DNA from: Azospirillum sp. RU38E | GTDB lineage: Bacteria; Pseudomonadota; Alphaproteobacteria; Azospirillales; Azospirillaceae | DNA: 64,000 nucleotides | NCBI RefSeq assembly: GCF_900188385.1 | Contig: NZ_FZOI01000011.1 | Coordinates: forward strand, 124,001-188,000 | Direction: 5' to 3' | Part shown: positions 17,438 to 27,970 of the stretch, in pieces | Layout: each line of letters starts with the position of its first letter | How positions within the stretch are numbered: the stretch's first letter is position 1 | Position numbers and translations under genes: made by a program | Notes under the pieces: model-generated | Told to the model about the DNA's origin: nothing | The model's input: the letters and a program-made list of their open reading frames with translations, nothing else | The model's database searches: none

Positions 17438-18271
17438 ATGAAAAAGACCAGTGTCGATCTTTCGACGGAGAATATCCATCAGGCCCCGCCGATGAGTTAC
17501 GGCGATTATCTGGGGCTGGATGCCCTGCTTTCCTGCCAGCATAACCGCTCAGCCGAACATGATGAGCTGCTGTTCATCATCATCCATCAGTCATCGGAAC
17601 TCTGGATGAAGCTGTGCCTGCATGAACTGGCGGCGGCGCGGGAGCAGATCAGGCGGGACGATCTCGGCCCCGCCTTCAAGATGATCGCGCGGGTGGCCCG
17701 CATCCAGGCCCAGCTGATCCAGGGCTGGGACGTGCTGTCCACCATGACGCCGGCCGATTACAGCCGGCTGCGCCCGCATCTGGGGCAGAGTTCGGGTTTC
17801 CAGTCCTGGCAGTACCGGCTGCTGGAATTCATGCTGGGCAACAAGAATGCCGGGATGATCCCGGTCCATCAGGGCGACCCGGCCACCCATGACAGGCTGC
17901 TGGCCGCACTGGGCGAACCGTCGCTTTATGATGAATGCCTGGCCCTGCTGGCCCGGCGTGGCTTTGCCATCCCTGACAGCCACCTGTCGCGCGACTGGTG
18001 GGAACCCTATCGCAGCGACAAGGCGGTGGAGGCGGCCTGGGCCGCCGTCTACCGCGATACCGCCACCCATTGGGAGCTGTACGAGCTGGCGGAAAAGCTT
18101 GTCGATCTGGAATATCGGTTCCAGCAATGGCGCTTCAGCCATATGAAGACCGTGGAGCGCATCATCGGTTACAAGCAGGGTACGGGCGGCAGCGCCGGCG
18201 TCTCCTATCTGGTCAAGGCGCTGGACCTGTCCTTCTTCCCCGAACTGTTGAGCCTGAGGACGGCGCTATGA
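17438..18271 (+). CDS. kynA: tryptophan 2,3-dioxygenase
   Basis: 277 residues from [11 protein letters not shown]. The heme-dioxygenase blocks [14 protein letters not shown], the helix [14 protein letters not shown] and [21 protein letters not shown]-type ending are all present in the family order. It opens the indole ring of tryptophan to N-formylkynurenine using heme and O2. The stop overlaps the start of kynB (ATGA), so the two are translationally coupled. Size matches bacterial tetrameric TDO. Confidence 0.95.
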   Translation: MKKTSVDLSTENIHQAPPMSYGDYLGLDALLSCQHNRSAEHDELLFIIIHQSSELWMKLCLHELAAAREQIRRDDLGPAFKMIARVARIQAQLIQGWDVLSTMTPADYSRLRPHLGQSSGFQSWQYRLLEFMLGNKNAGMIPVHQGDPATHDRLLAALGEPSLYDECLALLARRGFAIPDSHLSRDWWEPYRSDKAVEAAWAAVYRDTATHWELYELAEKLVDLEYRFQQWRFSHMKTVERIIGYKQGTGGSAGVSYLVKALDLSFFPELLSLRTAL

Positions 18272-18912
18272 GCGGGAAACTCTGGGATATCAGTCAGAAG
18301 GTGCGGGTCGGCATCCCGGTCTGGCCGGGCGACAGCGCCTATCGGGAAGAACGGACCTGGAGCATCGGGCCCGGCTGTCCCGTCAATGTCTGCCAGATCA
18401 GCCTGTCCACCCATACCGGCACCCACACGGATGCGCCGCTGCATTATGATGATGCCGGCCTGCCGATGGGCGAGGTGCCGTTGGACACCTATATCGGCCC
18501 CTGCCAGCTGCTGACCATTCCGCCCGGTGTGGGGCTGGCCGGTGTGGCGCATGTGGTCCCCTTCTTCCAAGGGGGCACCAGCCGCCTGCTGCTGCGCACC
18601 TTTGAACGCTTCCCGAATGGCTGGATCAGTGATTTCACCGCCATCGACCCGGCTTTGATGGATTGGCTGGCGGCGCGTGGCGTGCGGCTGATCGGTACCG
18701 ACGCGCCGTCGGTCGATCCACAGGACAGCAAAAGCCTGGATGCCCATATGGCTGTGCGCCGGCATGGCATGGCGATCCTGGAAGGGTTGGTGCTGGATGG
18801 CGTGGCGGACGGGTTTTACGAACTGATCGCCCCGCCGCTGCGGCTGGCCACGGCGGATGCCTCGCCCGTGCGGGCGGTGCTGCGGGAACTGTCCTGTCCG
18901 CAGGGTGGTTGA
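18268..18912 (+). CDS. kynB: kynurenine formamidase (arylformamidase)
   Basis: 214 residues, cyclase-like metal-dependent hydrolase fold. The metal-binding motif [11 protein letters not shown] sits about residue 50, with [13 protein letters not shown] and the C-terminal ELIAPPLRL typical of KynB. It hydrolyses N-formylkynurenine from KynA to kynurenine and formate. No kynureninase follows; the next genes are a two-component system. Confidence 0.95.
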   Translation: MSGKLWDISQKVRVGIPVWPGDSAYREERTWSIGPGCPVNVCQISLSTHTGTHTDAPLHYDDAGLPMGEVPLDTYIGPCQLLTIPPGVGLAGVAHVVPFFQGGTSRLLLRTFERFPNGWISDFTAIDPALMDWLAARGVRLIGTDAPSVDPQDSKSLDAHMAVRRHGMAILEGLVLDGVADGFYELIAPPLRLATADASPVRAVLRELSCPQGG

Positions 18913-18997
18913 CATAATTTGATACCAGTTCGCCTTTGAATGCGGCGGGAAGCCGTGCGAATTTTGGCAGGCAATCGCCCCCTTGCCTGCCAGAGCC

Positions 18998-19729
18998 ATG
19001 TCATCCGAAGCGCCGCATATTCTTGTTGTTGATGATCACCGCGATATCCGGGAAACGCTGGGCCGTTTTCTGGAAAAGCACGGGATGCGCATCACCACGG
19101 CGGAGGACGCGGCCATGGCCCGTCGCCGCCTGCGGGCTGCTGCTGTCGATCTGATTGTGCTGGATGTGATGATGCCGGGCGAAGATGGCCTGTCGCTGTT
19201 CCGCCATATCCGGGAGACGATGGACACGCCGGTCATCTTTCTGACCGCCATTGGGGAACCGATGGACCGCATTGTCGGGCTGGAAATGGGGGCGGACGAT
19301 TATGTCACCAAACCGTTTGAGCCGCGTGAACTGCTGGCCCGCATCCGCGCCGTGCTGCGCCGCAGCCACAGCCTGCCGGTGGGCGGCGGGCGCAAGCGGG
19401 GGGAGGAGACGCGGCTGGCCTTCGACCGCTGGGTTCTGGATTTGGCGCGCCGCGAACTGACGGGGGAAGATGGGGTCGTTGTCTCCCTCTCTACCGCTGA
19501 ATTCTCCCTGCTGGAAGCGCTTGTTCGCCATCCCAACATGGTCTTGTCGCGTGAACAGTTGCTGGACCTGACCAAGGGGCGGGAGGCGGATGTGTTCGAC
19601 CGTTCCATCGATAATCAGGTCAGCCGCCTGCGACGCAAGATCGAACCCGACAGCCGCAATCCCAGCCTGATCAAGACCGTCTGGGGCGGCGGCTATTGTC
19701 TGGCGGCTGCCGTGACGCCAGCGCCATGA
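18998..19729 (+). CDS. OmpR-family response regulator (second pair)
   Basis: 243 residues from ATG MSSEAPHIL. Receiver domain with VVDDHRD, phospho-Asp in LIVLDVMMPGEDG and Lys in YVTKPFEPREL; C-terminal winged helix ending SLIKTVWGGGYCLA. It closely resembles the regulator at 9533-10240 in the receiver and belongs to the same OmpR subfamily. Its stop overlaps the kinase start (ATGA). Output genes are unknown. Confidence 0.93.
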   Translation: MSSEAPHILVVDDHRDIRETLGRFLEKHGMRITTAEDAAMARRRLRAAAVDLIVLDVMMPGEDGLSLFRHIRETMDTPVIFLTAIGEPMDRIVGLEMGADDYVTKPFEPRELLARIRAVLRRSHSLPVGGGRKRGEETRLAFDRWVLDLARRELTGEDGVVVSLSTAEFSLLEALVRHPNMVLSREQLLDLTKGREADVFDRSIDNQVSRLRRKIEPDSRNPSLIKTVWGGGYCLAAAVTPAP

Positions 19730-21183
19730 ACCATCCGCCGTCGCCCCCCGCCCGCTTTGCCCGACTGCGCGCCACGCTGGCCCGGCCGCGCAGCCTGTTC
19801 ACCCAGATGGTATTCCTGCTGGTGGCGGCCGTGCTGGTGGCCAAGCTGGGCAGCTGGACCGCCTCGCTGGATGAAAAGGCCGAGGCCGTCCGCCGCACCC
19901 ATATTGAGGAGATGCTGCAGCGTGTCGGTGGCACAGCGCGCATCGTTTCCACCTTGCCGCCGGAATATCGGGGGCGGGTGTTAAAGGCGATTGCCAGCAG
20001 CAATACCCGCTACTCGCTGGACGATATCCCCCTGCTGCCGGTTGATTATCGCCCGCGTAACGCGACGGACCGGACCATTTGGGACAAACTGGCCTTTTAT
20101 GGCAACGCGCCGGCGGACAGGGTGCGGTTCAAGACCTGGATCAAGGCGGAAAATGCTGTGCCGGACTTGTTCCAGAATCCATGGTCCTCCCTGGCCCCGT
20201 TCGATATGGGGATGAAATTTTCCATCCAGCTTCCCGATGGCCAATGGCTGAACGCCCTCAACCGCCGCACGGTGACGCCGGATATCTGGAGCGATGTGGC
20301 CACCGGGTCGGTGCTGACCTCCCTGATCATGGTGGCGCTGGTCGCCTTCTACATCTCCCGCCGGATGTCGCGCCCGCTGCGCGCGCTGGCTGATGGGGCC
20401 GACCGGCTGGGCCGGGGGGAGAGCGTGGCGCCCCTGCCCAACAATGTCGGGCCGGAGGAGGTACGTCGTGCCACCCAGGCGTTCAACGCCATGGGCGAAC
20501 GTATCCGCCGCTTCGTTGATGACCGCACCCGGATGCTGGCTGCCGTCAGCCATGACCTACGCACCCCCATCACCAATCTGCGCCTGCGCGTGGAATTGCT
20601 GGAGGAGGGGGAGACCAAGGCGCGGATGCTGGAAACCCTGGATGAGCTGCGCAGCACGGTGGAGGCCGCCCTGGCCTTCAGCCGGGAAGAGGTGGGGGAG
20701 GAGGCGGTGAAGGCCGATCTGGCGACCCTGGTGGAAAGTGTCTGCGATGATTTCGCCGATACCGGCCAGCCGGTTTTCTTTGCCGGGGCGCCGCGTCTGG
20801 CCCTGGTCTGCCGCACCAACAGCCTGCGCCGGGCCGTGCGCAATCTGGTGGAAAACGCCGTTGCCTATGGCGGGGTGGCCCGCGTCTCCCTGGAACGGCG
20901 GGGGCATGAGGTGGAAATCACCATCGCCGATGAGGGCCCCGGTATCCCGGAAGGGGAGGTGGAGCGGGTCTTCCAGCCCTTTGTTCGGCTGGAGGCATCG
21001 CGCAACCGCCGCACCGGCGGCGTGGGGCTGGGGCTTTCCATCGCCCGGTCGGTGGCGCGCGGTCATGGCGGTGAGGTGCGCCTGCGCAACCGGCTGGCGG
21101 GCGGGCTGGATGCCATTATCATTCTGCCGGTACAGACAGAACCGGAACATGCCGCCCCCGGCCCGCAGCGCCGGGCGGCCTGA
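19726..21183 (+). CDS. EnvZ-like sensor histidine kinase (second pair)
   Basis: 485 residues. TM1 is near residues 25-45 (SLFTQMVFLLVAAVLVAKLG) and TM2 near 197-220, enclosing a ~150-residue periplasmic domain. Then follow HAMP, H-box AAVSHDLRTPITNLR, N-box LVENAVAYGG and G-boxes DEGPGIP and GGVGLGLSIA. It is architecturally the same as the kinase at 8172-9536 but with a different sensor. It should phosphorylate the coupled regulator. Confidence 0.93.
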   Translation: MNHPPSPPARFARLRATLARPRSLFTQMVFLLVAAVLVAKLGSWTASLDEKAEAVRRTHIEEMLQRVGGTARIVSTLPPEYRGRVLKAIASSNTRYSLDDIPLLPVDYRPRNATDRTIWDKLAFYGNAPADRVRFKTWIKAENAVPDLFQNPWSSLAPFDMGMKFSIQLPDGQWLNALNRRTVTPDIWSDVATGSVLTSLIMVALVAFYISRRMSRPLRALADGADRLGRGESVAPLPNNVGPEEVRRATQAFNAMGERIRRFVDDRTRMLAAVSHDLRTPITNLRLRVELLEEGETKARMLETLDELRSTVEAALAFSREEVGEEAVKADLATLVESVCDDFADTGQPVFFAGAPRLALVCRTNSLRRAVRNLVENAVAYGGVARVSLERRGHEVEITIADEGPGIPEGEVERVFQPFVRLEASRNRRTGGVGLGLSIARSVARGHGGEVRLRNRLAGGLDAIIILPVQTEPEHAAPGPQRRAA

Positions 21184-21340
21184 GGCACCCCGCACAAATG
21201 GGGGGCAGCCATCAGGCGAGGGGGGGATGGCGATCCTTGCAATAGGAACGGAGCGGAAGTAGGTTCCGCCCGCATCGGGGGCACCGTCCCGCTGACGGTT
21301 CTCCGCCCTTCCCTCCACCTCCAGGAACGGGTCCCGCGGG

Positions 21341-22030
21341 ATGAAGTCCGCCGTCATCGTCTTTCCCGGCTCCAACTGCGATCGTGATATCGCGGTGGCG
21401 CTTGAGCAGGCCTCCGGCCGTAAACCCCATATGGCTTTCCACAAGGACACCGATCTGCCGGATGTCGATGTGATCGCCGTACCGGGCGGCTTCTCCTATG
21501 GCGACTATCTGCGCTGCGGCGCCATGGCCGCCCATTCGCCCATCATGAAGCTGGTGAAGGAACGCGCCGCCAAGGGCGTGCGCGTTGTCGGCATCTGCAA
21601 CGGCTTCCAGATCATCACCGAGGCGGGTTTGCTGCCCGGCGCGCTGATCCGCAACAAGTCGTTGAAATATGTCTGCCGCACGGTGGGCCTGACGGTGGAA
21701 AGCACCGACAGCGACTTCACGAAGAAGTACGCCAAGGGCCAGGTGATCGGCATTCCGGTCGGCCATGGTGAAGGCAATTACGTCGCCGATGAGGAGACGT
21801 TGAAGCGCCTGGAAGGCGAAGGGCTGGTGGCGTTCCGCTATGCCGCACTGCCCGGCCAGAGCGCTGAACAGGCCAACCCCAATGGTGCCACCAACAACAT
21901 TGCCGGCATTTTCAATGCAGAGCGCAATGTGCTGGGGATGATGCCGCATCCTGAACGCGCCTTTGATCCGCTGCATGGCAATACCGATGGCCGTGCCTTC
22001 TTCGATAGCCTGGTGGAGAGCCTGTCGTGA
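21341..22030 (+). CDS. purQ: phosphoribosylformylglycinamidine synthase, glutaminase subunit
   Basis: 229 residues, class I glutamine amidotransferase. The nucleophile Cys is in VVGICNGFQ and the His-Glu pair in [10 protein letters not shown]. It supplies ammonia to PurL in purine biosynthesis. It overlaps purL by 4 bp. The small PurS bridging subunit, usually directly upstream, is not encoded in the 157-bp gap before it. Confidence 0.97.
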   Translation: MKSAVIVFPGSNCDRDIAVALEQASGRKPHMAFHKDTDLPDVDVIAVPGGFSYGDYLRCGAMAAHSPIMKLVKERAAKGVRVVGICNGFQIITEAGLLPGALIRNKSLKYVCRTVGLTVESTDSDFTKKYAKGQVIGIPVGHGEGNYVADEETLKRLEGEGLVAFRYAALPGQSAEQANPNGATNNIAGIFNAERNVLGMMPHPERAFDPLHGNTDGRAFFDSLVESLS

Positions 22031-24255
22031 GCGCCACGTCCTGGAAAGAACCTGAGGTCACTGAGGCACTCGCCGCCGAACATGGCATCAAGGCGGACGA
22101 ATATGTCCGCCTGCTGGAGATTGTGGGCCGCACGCCCACCTTCACCGAGCTGGGCATCTATTCGGTGATGTGGTCGGAGCATTGCTCCTACAAGTCGTCC
22201 CGCGTCTGGCTGAAGAAGTTCCCGACCAAGGCCCCCTGGGTCATCTGCGGTCCGGGTGAAAATGCCGGCGTCATCGATATTGGTGACAATCAGGCCGCCA
22301 TCTTCAAGATGGAAAGCCATAACCACCCCTCCTATATCGAGCCCTTCCAGGGTGCGGCGACGGGTGTTGGCGGCATTCTGCGCGACGTGTTCACCATGGG
22401 CGCGCGCCCGATCGCCAATCTCAACGCCCTGCGTTTTGGTGAGCCGTCCCACCCGAAGACCCGTCAGCTGGTCGCCGGTGTGGTGTCGGGCATCGGCCAT
22501 TATGGCAATTGCGTCGGCGTGCCCACCGTGGGTGGGGAGACCAATTTCCACAAGGCCTATAACGGCAATTGCCTGGTCAATGCCATGACCGTGGGCATCG
22601 CCGATCAGGACAAGATTTTCTATTCCAAGGCTGCCGGTGTCGGTAACCCCGTCGTCTATGTCGGTTCCAAGACAGGCCGTGACGGTATCCACGGTGCCAC
22701 CATGTCCTCGGCCGAGTTCACCGAGGATAGCGAGGCCAAGCGCCCGACGGTGCAGGTGGGTGACCCGTTCACCGAAAAGCTGCTGATCGAAGCCTGCCTG
22801 GAACTGATGAACACCGACGCCATCCAGTCCATCCAGGACATGGGTGCCGCCGGCCTCACCTCCTCTTCGGTCGAAATGGCCGGCAAGGGTGGTTTGGGCA
22901 TCGAGCTGCATCTGGAAAAGGTGCCGCAGCGTGAAGTGGGGATGACCCCCTACGAGATCATGCTGTCGGAAAGCCAGGAGCGTATGCTGATCGTGCTGAA
23001 GCCCGGCCACGAGGAAGAGGCGCGCGCCATCTTCGACAAGTGGGAACTGGACTTCGCCGTCATTGGCCACCTGACCGATACCGGCCATTTCGTGCTGAAG
23101 ATGCATGGCCAGACCTATTGCGATCTGGAACTGGCCCCGCTGTTCGATGCGGCCCCGCTCTATCACCGCCCGACGGAGCCGACGCCGGAACAGCCGGCGC
23201 TGGACCTGGACGAATCCGCCCTGTGGCCGTCCGATCTGTCGCTGGCCGATATCCTGGCCAAGCTGGTGGCCTGCCCTGATCTGGCCTCCAAGCGCTGGAT
23301 CTGGCAGCAATATGACAGCCAGGTGGGTGCCGACACCCGCTTCATCTCGGGCCAGTCCGATGCCGCCGTGGTGCGTGTGCATGGCACCAACAAGGCGCTG
23401 GCCATGTCGTCCGACGTGACCCCGCGTTACTGCTTTGCCGATCCGGTGCGCGGCGGGATGCAGGCGGTGGCGGAAAGCTATCGCAACGTCTCCGCCGTGG
23501 GCGCGCTGCCGCTGGCCATCACCGACAACATGAATTTCGGCAACCCGGAAAAGCCCCGCATCATGGGCCAGTTCGCCGGTTGCGTGGAAGGTATGGCGGA
23601 AGCCTGCCGGGTGCTGGATTATCCGGTCGTCTCCGGCAATGTCTCGCTCTACAACGAGACCAACGGCGAAGGCATCCTGCCGACCCCGACCGTGGGCGGC
23701 GTTGGCCTGCTGGCCGATGGTCACAAGGCGGTCGGCCTGGGCTTCAAGAATGATGGCGACGTCATTCTGCTGGTCGGTGAGACCGAGGGCCATCTGGGCC
23801 AGAGCCTGTATTTGCGCGAAATCCTGGGCCTGGAGGCCGGCCCCGCTCCGGCGGTGGACCTGGAAGCCGAAAAGCGCCACGGCACCTTCGTGCGCGAGTC
23901 CATCCAGGCTGGCCTGATCACCGCCTCACATGACGTGTCGGATGGTGGCTTGCAGGTGGCTCTGGCTGAAATGGCCATGGCGTCGGGCAAGGGTGCTGAT
24001 CTGGCCGGGCTGGATGGCTGGCACATTGCCGAGCTGTTTGGTGAGGATCAGGGCCGTTACGTGCTGACGGTGAAGCCGTCGGATGTGGATGCTGTGGAAG
24101 CCAAGGCCGCCGAGGCCGGCGTCACCCTGACCCGCATCGGTACCGTGGGTGGCGACAGCTTGACCGCCCCCGGCGGGCACGCCATCTCTGTGGCGGCCCT
24201 GGTGGAAGCCAATGAAAGCTGGCTGCCGGCCTATATGGACGGCAAGCTGGGGTAA
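22027..24255 (+). CDS. purL: phosphoribosylformylglycinamidine synthase, large subunit
   Basis: 742 residues, the small-type PurL that works with PurS and PurQ. The motifs [34 protein letters not shown] and the second-half [11 protein letters not shown] are clear. It performs the ATP-dependent conversion of FGAR to FGAM. The start GTG overlaps purQ (GTGA). A 680-codon open frame on the other strand is a composition shadow. Confidence 0.97.
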   Translation: MSATSWKEPEVTEALAAEHGIKADEYVRLLEIVGRTPTFTELGIYSVMWSEHCSYKSSRVWLKKFPTKAPWVICGPGENAGVIDIGDNQAAIFKMESHNHPSYIEPFQGAATGVGGILRDVFTMGARPIANLNALRFGEPSHPKTRQLVAGVVSGIGHYGNCVGVPTVGGETNFHKAYNGNCLVNAMTVGIADQDKIFYSKAAGVGNPVVYVGSKTGRDGIHGATMSSAEFTEDSEAKRPTVQVGDPFTEKLLIEACLELMNTDAIQSIQDMGAAGLTSSSVEMAGKGGLGIELHLEKVPQREVGMTPYEIMLSESQERMLIVLKPGHEEEARAIFDKWELDFAVIGHLTDTGHFVLKMHGQTYCDLELAPLFDAAPLYHRPTEPTPEQPALDLDESALWPSDLSLADILAKLVACPDLASKRWIWQQYDSQVGADTRFISGQSDAAVVRVHGTNKALAMSSDVTPRYCFADPVRGGMQAVAESYRNVSAVGALPLAITDNMNFGNPEKPRIMGQFAGCVEGMAEACRVLDYPVVSGNVSLYNETNGEGILPTPTVGGVGLLADGHKAVGLGFKNDGDVILLVGETEGHLGQSLYLREILGLEAGPAPAVDLEAEKRHGTFVRESIQAGLITASHDVSDGGLQVALAEMAMASGKGADLAGLDGWHIAELFGEDQGRYVLTVKPSDVDAVEAKAAEAGVTLTRIGTVGGDSLTAPGGHAISVAALVEANESWLPAYMDGKLG

Positions 24256-24330
24256 GTCTGTTTCCGGCTGGCGGCGTCGCTTGACGCTGTCAGCCGGAAC
24301 ATCCCCTGTTTTGAATGAGGAACCCGCCCC

Positions 24331-24570
24331 ATGGCGATGCAGGCATCCGAGATCGAGGCATTGATTCGCGAGGCGTTTCCCGACGCCGTGGTGCGTATCG
24401 ACGATCTGCGCGGCGATGGCGACCATTATGCTGCCTATGTGGAAACCCCCGCCTTCAAGGGCAAGACCCGCGTGGCCCAGCATCAGCTGGTCTATGCAGC
24501 CCTGAAAGGCCGCATGGGGGGCGAGCTGCACGCGCTGATGCTGACCACATCAGTGCCCAAGGACGCTTGA
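24331..24570 (+). CDS. BolA-family protein (IbaG-like)
   Basis: 79 residues, BolA/IbaG size. It opens with a typical ASEIEALIREAFPDAVV helix and has the conserved core RVAQHQLVYAALKGRMGGELHAL near its end. BolA proteins pair with monothiol CGFS glutaredoxins in iron-sulfur trafficking. That partner is encoded about 100 bp downstream, supporting the assignment. Confidence 0.93.
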   Translation: MAMQASEIEALIREAFPDAVVRIDDLRGDGDHYAAYVETPAFKGKTRVAQHQLVYAALKGRMGGELHALMLTTSVPKDA

Positions 24571-24676
24571 TTGGGTCGCTGAACGATCCCCTGTTACAGG
24601 CGTCACTTCGGCGCTATATGTTGTGGCATGTGTCGCACGCCCCTTGGGGCTGGGACGGTTTTAGGGAAATGTAAGA

Positions 24677-25015
24677 ATGGACCAGACGGTTGCCGAGCGC
24701 ATCAAGCGCGACCTCGCCGACAATGACGTCGTGCTGTACATGAAGGGGACGCCGGTGTTCCCGCAGTGCGGCTTCTCCGCCGCCGTTGTGCAGGTGCTGA
24801 GCCACCTGGGCGTGAAGTTCAAGGGTATCGACATTCTGGTCGATCCGGCCCTGCGCCAGGGCATCAAGGAATTCACCAACTGGCCGACCATCCCCCAGCT
24901 TTACGTGAAGGGCGAGTTTGTCGGCGGCTGCGATATCGTCCGCGAAATGTATGAAGCGGGTGAGCTGCAGGATCTGCTGCGGGACAAGGGCGTTGCTTTC
25001 GGCGACGCCGCCTGA
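24677..25015 (+). CDS. grxD: monothiol glutaredoxin (Grx4/GrxD type)
   Basis: 112 residues. The CGFS active site is in VFPQCGFSA, with the glutathione-binding WPTIPQLYVKGEFVGGCDI. It should carry or deliver a [2Fe-2S] cluster with BolA. The downstream GC-rich hairpin ends the purQL-bolA-grxD run, which may be transcribed as one or two units. Confidence 0.96.
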   Translation: MDQTVAERIKRDLADNDVVLYMKGTPVFPQCGFSAAVVQVLSHLGVKFKGIDILVDPALRQGIKEFTNWPTIPQLYVKGEFVGGCDIVREMYEAGELQDLLRDKGVAFGDAA

Positions 25016-25035
25016 TCTTCAGTCAGATAAGAAGT

Positions 25036-25073
25036 AAAAAGGCCGCCCTGGATCTCCAGGGCGGCCTTTTTAC
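25036..25073 (+). terminator. intrinsic terminator after grxD
   Basis: AAAGGCCGCCCTGG pairs with CCAGGGCGGCCTTTTT around GATCT, with A- and T-tracts. Strong and bidirectional. Confidence 0.9.
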
Positions 25074-25152
25074 TGTCAGGGCGGTGTTATGTCATTTAAA
25101 GGGGGCGTCTGGTCAGGAAACCGCAGCCCCCATAGGTCCATCGACAGCGGTG

Positions 25153-25596
25153 TCAGCCGCGACGACGACCAGCGCGTACCGATGACCCGCGCCCCAGGCC
25201 TATCTTCTTGGCAAACTCCGACCGCTGCGCGGCGTAGTTCGGCGCCACCATCGGATAGTCCGGCGGCAGGCCCCATTTCACCCGGTATTCATCCGGGGTC
25301 ATGTCGTAAGTGGAGCGGAGATGCCGCTTCAGCATCTTCAGCTTCTTACCATCTTCAAGGCAGATGATATATTCAGGCGTGACGGAACGTTTGATCGGCA
25401 CGGCCGGACGCACCGGCTCTGCCGCTGCTTCCTGCGGCGCACCCTGAAGCCCGGTGAGGGTGGAGTAAACCGCGTTGATCACTTCCGGGAGCTGCTGTGT
25501 CTGCAGTGTGTTCTTGCCGACATAGGCAGAAACGATTTCTGCCGTCATCCGCAGAAGATCGCCTGTCTGCAGCTCATTACCCAGCTGATCGGTCAT
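25153..25596 (-). CDS. MucR/Ros-family transcriptional regulator
   Basis: 147 residues from ATG MTDQLGNELQ. The ROS/MUCR zinc-binding domain is evident: IICLEDGKKLKMLKRHLRS, then MTPDEYRVKWGLPPDYPMVA and NYAAQRSEFAKKIGLG. An Ala/Pro-rich linker (residues ~55-70) precedes it. MucR proteins are H-NS-like global regulators of surface polysaccharide, motility and cell cycle in alphaproteobacteria. It is expressed from its own promoter. Confidence 0.95.
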   Translation of the reverse strand: MTDQLGNELQTGDLLRMTAEIVSAYVGKNTLQTQQLPEVINAVYSTLTGLQGAPQEAAAEPVRPAVPIKRSVTPEYIICLEDGKKLKMLKRHLRSTYDMTPDEYRVKWGLPPDYPMVAPNYAAQRSEFAKKIGLGRGSSVRAGRRRG

Positions 25597-25860
25597 TGTG
25601 TCTTTTCCCAAATTGCGCCCAGCGATGTTTTCGCTTCGCACGGCGGTGAAATTATGTCAACGGGAAACATCTGCATCATTGTTTGGATTACTTGCTGCTG
25701 TTGTTGTGTCAAAGTTTATATAACACCTTGGTGAAACAGTCAGGCTGGACCTTCCGCTACTGCCACTGGGGTCCAACTGTAGTAGGCCTATATCCAATGT
25801 TATAGCGGGCCGACCCTTTGGCAATTTGTCATGCAGGTGCATGATAGATATCAATTTCCA

Positions 25861-26035
25861 ACTATTTACGACTCGGGGGTTCTTGCACCCCAACGTGGCC
25901 GTCGGCCTGGTCGCAGGCAAGCGCCGGGGGCAGGGCGGGCTTGCTCTCCCATCCGCTTGCCGGTTCTGGTGCTGTGGGAAACCATCTGCTAGGGTCGCCT
26001 GCGTCAGACACCCCCAAACTCTGGGGTGTTTTACC
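25861..26035 (+). ncRNA. candidate structured small RNA upstream of rpiB
   Basis: A ~175-nt non-coding stretch ends in a clear intrinsic terminator at 26009-26035 (CACCCC / GGGGTG, then TTTT), yet no gene on this strand precedes it. Candidate promoter elements TTGTCA (25826) and TATCAA (25849) are spaced 17 bp. Internal pairings include GGCAAGCG with CGCTTGCC, CGCAGGC with GCCTGCG, and a closing GGGGGT with ACCCCC. That makes a long rod with internal bubbles, which would suit a 6S-like RNA, but identity is not proven. Confidence 0.4.
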
Positions 26036-26085
26036 CTGTTGGTCCCGCATTGGGGCGCGCAACGGTACTGGGATAAGGTGGCACC

Positions 26086-26547
26086 ATGAATGGCGAGGCA
26101 ATTGGCACCCTGGCAGGCCCGCTGACGATTGCGATTGCGTCCGATCATGCCGGGCCGGAACTGAAGGCCCAGATTGCCGCGCAGCTGCGCGATCTGGGTC
26201 ATGCGGTGCTGGATTTGGGCACGGATGGCAGCGCCTCGGTCGATTATCCCACCTATGCCGATGCGGTTGCCGCTGCGCTTGCCGACGGGCGCGCCGCGCT
26301 GGGTGTGTTGATCTGCGGTACTGGCATTGGCATTTCCATTGCCGCCAACCGCCATCGCCATGTGCGCGCGGCCCTGTGCCACAGCCCGACAGATGCGCGG
26401 CTGACCCGTTTGCACAATGACGCCAATGTGTTGGTGCTGGGTGCCCGCACCACCGGCATTGAGGTGGTGAAGGACATTGTCGCCACCTTCTTTGCCACCC
26501 CATTCGAAGGTGGGCGTCATGCCCGCCGCGTGGCCATGCTGGGCTGA
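26086..26547 (+). CDS. rpiB: ribose 5-phosphate isomerase B
   Basis: 153 residues, RpiB/LacA-LacB fold. Blocks [12 protein letters not shown] at the N-terminus, catalytic Cys in [14 protein letters not shown], and [18 protein letters not shown] [13 protein letters not shown] are conserved. It interconverts ribose 5-phosphate and ribulose 5-phosphate, feeding purine and riboflavin precursors. It lies directly upstream of glyA (38 bp gap), a common alphaproteobacterial order. Confidence 0.95.
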   Translation: MNGEAIGTLAGPLTIAIASDHAGPELKAQIAAQLRDLGHAVLDLGTDGSASVDYPTYADAVAAALADGRAALGVLICGTGIGISIAANRHRHVRAALCHSPTDARLTRLHNDANVLVLGARTTGIEVVKDIVATFFATPFEGGRHARRVAMLG

Positions 26548-26585
26548 ACCCGGCGGCCTTTCCTACTGTTGAGGATCAGACGATC

Positions 26586-27875
26586 ATGGACAGCATTCAG
26601 GGTTCCCCCTTCTTTTCCGACCGGCTGGCCGCCGCCGACCCCGATCTGTATCAGGGTATTGCCAAGGAACTGGCCCGGCAGCAGGAACAGATTGAGCTGA
26701 TCGCCTCGGAGAACATCGTTTCCGCCGCCGTGCTGGAAGCCCAGGGCTCCGTCCTCACCAACAAGTACGCGGAAGGCTATCCGGGCAAGCGCTATTATGG
26801 CGGTTGCGAATATGTCGATATCGCTGAACAGCTGGCAATCGAACGCGCCAAGAAGCTGTTTGGTTGTGAATATGTTAATGTGCAGCCGCATTCCGGCGCT
26901 CAGGCCAATCAGGCCGTCTTCATGGCCCTGCTGCAGCCGGGCGACACATTCATGGGTATGGATCTGGCCGCCGGCGGTCACCTGACCCATGGTGCGCCGG
27001 CCAACCAGTCCGGCAAGTGGTTCAAGGTCGTCTCCTACGGGGTGACCCGCGACACCCACCTGATCGATTATGACGATCTGGAAGCCAAGGCGCGCGAACA
27101 TAAGCCCAAGCTGATCATCGCTGGCGGTTCCGCCTATCCGCGCGCCATCGATTTTGCCCGCTTCCGCAAGATCGCTGATGAGATCGGCGCCTATTTCATG
27201 GTGGACATGGCCCATTATGCGGGTTTGATCGCCGCGGGCGTCTATCCCAACCCGCTGCCGCACGCCCATGTGGTGACCACCACCACGCACAAAACGCTGC
27301 GCGGCCCGCGCGGTGGCATGATCCTGTCCAATGATTTGGATTTGGGCAAGAAGATCAACTCCGCCGTGTTCCCCGGCCTGCAGGGCGGCCCGCTGATGCA
27401 TGTCATCGCCGCCAAGGCCGTGGCCTTTGGTGAGGCGCTGCGGCCGGAATTCAAGACCTACGCCGCCAATGTCGTTGCCAATGCCAAGGTGCTGGCGGAA
27501 CGGCTGGTGGCCGGCGGTCTGGATATCGTGTCCGGCGGCACCGACAGCCATATCGTGCTGGTGGACCTGCGTCCGAAGAAGCTGACCGGCAAGGCCGCAG
27601 AACATGCGTTGGAAAATGCCGGCATGACCTGCAACAAGAACGGCGTGCCGTTCGATCCGGAAAAGCCCTTCGTCACCTCGGGCGTGCGTCTGGGCAGCCC
27701 GGCCGCCACCACGCGCGGCTTCGGCACAGCCGAATTCGCCCAGATCGGCGACATGATCGTGGAGGTGCTGGACGCGCTGGCCGTCAGCAATGGCGATAAC
27801 AGCGCGGCGGAAACCCGGGTGCGCGAACGGGTGCAGGCACTGTGCCGCCAGTTCCCGATTTATCCGAACCTGTAA
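26586..27875 (+). CDS. glyA: serine hydroxymethyltransferase
   Basis: 429 residues, full length. Conserved [32 protein letters not shown] and the PLP-lysine region [13 protein letters not shown]. It makes glycine and 5,10-methylene-THF from serine. It is followed by an intrinsic terminator. Confidence 0.98.
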   Translation: MDSIQGSPFFSDRLAAADPDLYQGIAKELARQQEQIELIASENIVSAAVLEAQGSVLTNKYAEGYPGKRYYGGCEYVDIAEQLAIERAKKLFGCEYVNVQPHSGAQANQAVFMALLQPGDTFMGMDLAAGGHLTHGAPANQSGKWFKVVSYGVTRDTHLIDYDDLEAKAREHKPKLIIAGGSAYPRAIDFARFRKIADEIGAYFMVDMAHYAGLIAAGVYPNPLPHAHVVTTTTHKTLRGPRGGMILSNDLDLGKKINSAVFPGLQGGPLMHVIAAKAVAFGEALRPEFKTYAANVVANAKVLAERLVAGGLDIVSGGTDSHIVLVDLRPKKLTGKAAEHALENAGMTCNKNGVPFDPEKPFVTSGVRLGSPAATTRGFGTAEFAQIGDMIVEVLDALAVSNGDNSAAETRVRERVQALCRQFPIYPNL

Positions 27876-27886
27876 TGTGAGTGACA

Positions 27887-27920
27887 CCGCGCCCTGGCAT
27901 ACAGGGCGCGGTTTTGTTTT
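27887..27920 (+). terminator. intrinsic terminator after glyA
   Basis: CCGCGCCCTG / CAGGGCGCGG 10-bp stem, 5-nt loop, followed by TTTTGTTTT. Confidence 0.9.
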
Positions 27921-27970
27921 GCACGCCAATGAATTAGAATAAAAAATACAGGGATGAATGGAGGCTTCGT

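Noticed and set aside
21838-23880. 680-codon minus-strand frame opposite purL
   Set aside because: Composition shadow of a highly conserved gene; low-complexity, His-rich translation without domains.
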